Shown here piece by piece: positions 61,638-64,000 of a stretch of DNA of 64,000 bases. Location of the stretch: contig JAVVEG010000013.1 of assembly GCA_032251455.1 (NCBI GenBank), forward strand, positions 1 to 64,000, read 5' to 3'. The position numbers were made by a program, and so were the translations under genes. The DNA is from JAVVEG01 sp032251455. GTDB lineage: Bacteria; Pseudomonadota; Gammaproteobacteria; Pseudomonadales; Pseudohongiellaceae. The notes beneath the pieces are model-generated. The model ran no database searches, had not been told where the DNA came from, and saw nothing but the letters and a program-made list of their open reading frames with translations. Every line of letters begins with the position of its first letter. Position 1 is the stretch's first letter.

Positions 61638-62338
61638 GGTCCGGAGCAGGGCAGGCGCCGCCAGTCAGTACCTTGAATGCCTTTCGTGCAACCTTGAAGC
61701 GAGACCTGTTGATTGCGCTCAAGCGTCGCAATGATATGTTGAATCCGATCATGTTCTTTCTGATTGTGGTGGCTCTTTTTCCATTGGGCATTTCACCGGA
61801 TCCCCAGGTGTTGTCACCCATTTCAGCTGGAGCAGTGTGGGTTTCAGCGCTGCTCGCCTCGATGCTTTCCCTGGACAACCTGTATCGTGCCGATTATGAG
61901 GATGGTTCGCTGGAGCAGTTGCTGCTTTGCTCCCAGCCACTTTATTTTCTGGTGCTGGCCAAGAATCTGGCCCACTGGCTGGTCAGCGGCCTGCCGGTCG
62001 TGCTGATTTCACCGATTCTGGCCTATATGCTTTATCTGCCGGCAGAAGCCTATCCTGTGCTGATGCTCAGTCTGTTGTTGGGCACCCCGATTCTGAGTCT
62101 GTTCGGTTCAATTGGCGTTGCACTGACCGTTGGGCTGGGCAGCCGGGGATTGATCCTGGCGGTCATTGTTTTGCCGCTGAGTACCCCGGTGCTTATAATT
62201 GGCGCCAAGGCCGTGACTGATGCCATGCTGGGGCTGCCGGTCGGTTCTCATCTGGCCATGCTGGGGGCGGTGCTGGCACTTTCCTTGAGTCTGGCACCAA
62301 TGGCCTCTGCTGCGGCGCTCAAGATCAGTGTGCAGTGA
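61634..62338 (+). CDS. ccmB: Heme exporter membrane protein CcmB
   Basis: A 234-residue protein with six membrane helices, partner of CcmA. RDLLIALKRRNDMLNPIMFFLIVVALFPLG, DYEDGSLEQLLL and LGLPVGSHLAML are family segments. The ATG overlaps the ccmA stop (ATGA). Confidence 0.94.
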   Translation: MRSGAGQAPPVSTLNAFRATLKRDLLIALKRRNDMLNPIMFFLIVVALFPLGISPDPQVLSPISAGAVWVSALLASMLSLDNLYRADYEDGSLEQLLLCSQPLYFLVLAKNLAHWLVSGLPVVLISPILAYMLYLPAEAYPVLMLSLLLGTPILSLFGSIGVALTVGLGSRGLILAVIVLPLSTPVLIIGAKAVTDAMLGLPVGSHLAMLGAVLALSLSLAPMASAAALKISVQ

Positions 62339-62446
62339 CGGGTGAAGGCTGAATGGTGACCGACAAGCACGACAACAAGTCGGTTTGATTCGCTTGACAG
62401 GTAAAGAAAGAGTTACAATCCGTAACAGGGATGATCGGTCGGCCTG

Positions 62447-62455
62447 TGCTATATT
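62447..62455 (+). promoter_or_regulatory. Extended -10 candidate before ccmC
   Basis: TGCTATATT reads as TG-N-TATATT, 40 bases before the ccmC start in a 156-bp gap. A TTGACA-TACAAT pair further upstream (62395-62420 area) has only 14 bp between hexamers, too short for a normal sigma-70 promoter. Confidence 0.3.
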
Positions 62456-62494
62456 CAAGACGTTTTTTTGCTGATTCATCAATGAGAAAGAGCT

Positions 62495-63241
62495 ATGTGG
62501 CTTTGGTTTTCCAAATTGGGTTCACCCCGCTGGTTTTATGAGCTGTCCAGCAAGTGGTTACCGTGGTTGATCGTCATCATGACTATACTGATGGTGACCG
62601 GTATAGTCTGGGCCTTGCTGTTTGTGCCGGAAGATTACCAGCAGGGACATACCATTCGCATCATGTATATCCATGTCCCCATTGCGGCCATCTCCCTGAG
62701 CCTGTTTCCGCTGATGGCTGTGGCCGGGGCCATTACCCTGGTGTGGAAAATGAAGCTTGCCGATATGGTGGCCAAGGCCTGTGCGCCCATCGGCCTCTGG
62801 TTTACCGGCCTGGCACTGGCTTCGGGTGCCATTTGGGGAGATCTGATCTGGGGCACCTGGTGGGCCTGGGATGCCCGGTTGACCTCGTTGTTGATCCAGT
62901 TTTTCCTCTTTGTCGGCGTGGTTGCCCTGCGCTCCGCCATAGAAAGTCCAGATGCGGCCGCCAGGGCCTGTGCCATCTTGTCGATCGTGGGCGCAATCAA
63001 TGTCCCCATCATCAAATATTCAGTAAACTGGTGGAACACCCTGCATCAACCAGCCAGCAGTTTCTCTACCGACCCGGTGTCACCCAATCCACCGGAAATC
63101 TGGGTCCCGCTGTTCATCATGTTTTTTGCTGTGTATCTGTTCATGGTCATCACCCTGATCCTGCGTACCCGGGTTGAAATACTGCAGCGTGAAAGACGAT
63201 CACAATGGGTGATGGATCTGGTGGCCGGATCAGGCTCTTAG
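62495..63241 (+). CDS. ccmC: Heme exporter protein CcmC
   Basis: A 248-residue membrane protein with six helices that loads heme onto CcmE. GTWWAWDARLTS is the tryptophan-rich heme-handling WWD motif, with histidines in the flanking periplasmic loops (MYIHVPIAA, NTLHQPASS). ATG 62495 follows GAGAAAGAGCT. CcmD starts shortly after. Confidence 0.95.
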   Translation: MWLWFSKLGSPRWFYELSSKWLPWLIVIMTILMVTGIVWALLFVPEDYQQGHTIRIMYIHVPIAAISLSLFPLMAVAGAITLVWKMKLADMVAKACAPIGLWFTGLALASGAIWGDLIWGTWWAWDARLTSLLIQFFLFVGVVALRSAIESPDAAARACAILSIVGAINVPIIKYSVNWWNTLHQPASSFSTDPVSPNPPEIWVPLFIMFFAVYLFMVITLILRTRVEILQRERRSQWVMDLVAGSGS

Positions 63242-63260
63242 TGGAATGAAGGAGAAAGCG

Positions 63261-63485
63261 ATGAGTGGTATCCAGTTTTCAAGTCTTGGTGAATTCCTGC
63301 TGATGGGGAAATATACTTTCCATGTCTGGTCGGTTTATTTCCTGTTTGCAGTCCTGGTGGCAGCCAACCTGATTACCCCATTGCGGCAGAAAAAAATCTT
63401 CATCGCCGAGCAGAAACGCAGGGCAAGACGAGACCAGACTATTGCAGGTGCCACAGGTGCCGAGCAGGCAGGAGTAAAGTCATGA
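63261..63485 (+). CDS. ccmD: Heme exporter protein CcmD
   Basis: A 74-residue single-pass protein stabilising the CcmABC-CcmE complex. FLLMGKYTFHVWSVYFLFAVLVAANLITPL is the membrane segment, with a basic cytoplasmic tail. ATG 63261 has AAGGAG six bases upstream; ATG 63246 precedes that site and is rejected. Its end overlaps ccmE by 4 bp. Confidence 0.9.
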   Translation: MSGIQFSSLGEFLLMGKYTFHVWSVYFLFAVLVAANLITPLRQKKIFIAEQKRRARRDQTIAGATGAEQAGVKS

Positions 63486-63943
63486 AGCCACATCGTCGGA
63501 AAAAGCTGAGTATCATTGTCTTCATCGCCTCAGGACTGGCAATTGCCATTGGTCTGTCCCTGTATGCGCTGAGCAATAACATCGACCTGTTTTTCACCCC
63601 CACCCAGGTTTATGCAGGGGAGGTTACTCCCGGCCAGCGTATTCGCATAGGGGGCATGGTCAAGGAGGGCTCTGTCAACCAGGATGAAGATTCCCTGGCA
63701 GTCAGTTTTATTGCCACTGACTACAACAACGATCTTCGGGTTCATTATGAAGGGATACTTCCCGATCTGTTTCGTGAAGGGCAGGGGGTAGTGGCCGAAG
63801 GCATGCTCAGTCCGCAGGGAGTGTTTACCGCATCCCGGGTATTGGCCAAACATGACGAAAATTACATGTCGGTGGAAGTGAAGGCTGCACTGGATGCGGC
63901 GGCAAGGGATACTGCCGCGCCAGCAGCAAGAGAGGGTTATTGA
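63482..63943 (+). CDS. ccmE: Cytochrome c maturation heme chaperone CcmE
   Basis: A 153-residue periplasmic heme chaperone anchored by an N-terminal helix (about 9-29). H124 in LAKHDENYM is the covalent heme-attachment histidine, with Y128 as the axial ligand. It passes heme to CcmF. The TGA overlaps the ccmF ATG. Confidence 0.96.
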   Translation: MKPHRRKKLSIIVFIASGLAIAIGLSLYALSNNIDLFFTPTQVYAGEVTPGQRIRIGGMVKEGSVNQDEDSLAVSFIATDYNNDLRVHYEGILPDLFREGQGVVAEGMLSPQGVFTASRVLAKHDENYMSVEVKAALDAAARDTAAPAAREGY

Positions 63944-64000
63944 TGATACCGGAACTGGGCCAGTTATCACTCATTCTTGCTTTTGGGCTGTGTCTGATAC
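63943..64000 (+). CDS. ccmF: Cytochrome c heme lyase CcmF (5' end only)
   Basis: The first 19 codons read MIPELGQLSLILAFGLCLI, the N-terminus of CcmF, the heme lyase that ligates heme to apocytochrome c. The ATG overlaps the ccmE stop. The gene runs off the window. Confidence 0.9.
   Translation, partial: MIPELGQLSLILAFGLCLI

Noticed and set aside
1..64000. CRISPR arrays, tRNA or rRNA genes, prophage
   Set aside because: No spaced direct repeats, cloverleaf-like genes, rRNA segments or phage genes were seen; the tandem arrays found have no spacers.

Overview
The window is a gene-dense stretch of a gammaproteobacterial chromosome. Gene content and order resemble the Pseudomonadales and Cellvibrionales: rnt-pyrC-motY-argG; rsxABCD(E)-nth; metG and dcd; and fleSR-fliEFGHIJ ... 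fliKLMNOPQR-flhBAF-fleN-fliA-cheYZAB-parCP-cheW followed by ccm. Base composition looks near 50-55% G+C (by eye), lower than typical Pseudomonas. The genus assignment is inference from synteny. No tRNA, rRNA, CRISPR, prophage or transposase gene is visible.

Layout. (a) 1-270: a small inverted-repeat element of MITE type. (b) 329-4873, plus strand: sbcB (exonuclease I), an MsbA-type ABC exporter and a PlsC-like acyltransferase in a tightly overlapping cluster. (c) 4851-17269, mostly minus: a large DUF349 protein; dinG (plus, from a shared divergent region); a small membrane protein; a periplasmic cyclophilin; a MobA-like nucleotidyltransferase; class Ia ribonucleotide reductase nrdB and nrdA, with candidate NrdR and DnaA sites upstream; and argF. 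(d) 17597-22587: grxD, rnt-pyrC, divergent motY with a near-perfect sigma-28 promoter, argG, nth. (e) 22595-27065: an rsx/rnf electron-transport operon that lacks rsxG and has lost the cysteines expected to hold the intramembrane iron-sulfur cluster, with a rubredoxin gene on the other side. (f) 27437-31774: metG, an exported DegP-like protease, dcd. (g) 31984-60857: a polar-flagellum and chemotaxis cluster. (h) 60954-64000: ccmABCDE and the start of ccmF (cytochrome c maturation).

How the genes work together. FleS and FleR (sigma-54 activator) should switch on the basal body, export gate and switch genes. Sigma-54 sites are readable upstream of fleS, fliK, fliL and perhaps flhA and cheW. FlhF and FleN set flagellar position and number. 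FliA (sigma-28) then drives late genes; sigma-28 sites precede motY and cheY. CheA/Y/Z/B/W form the signalling core, and ParC/ParP place the arrays at the pole. The stator genes motCD, found between cheB and parC in Pseudomonas, are absent here.

Two themes deserve attention. First, the rsx operon looks like a remodelled Rnf complex in which the membrane electron path (RsxG flavin, RsxA/E cluster, RsxB anchor) is missing. Second, the window is rich in short tandem repeats of 11-15 bp, many at gene ends (PPIase, argF, fleS, fliL) or in gaps (fliE-fliF), plus a 213-bp in-frame duplication in fliK, suggesting frequent replication slippage.
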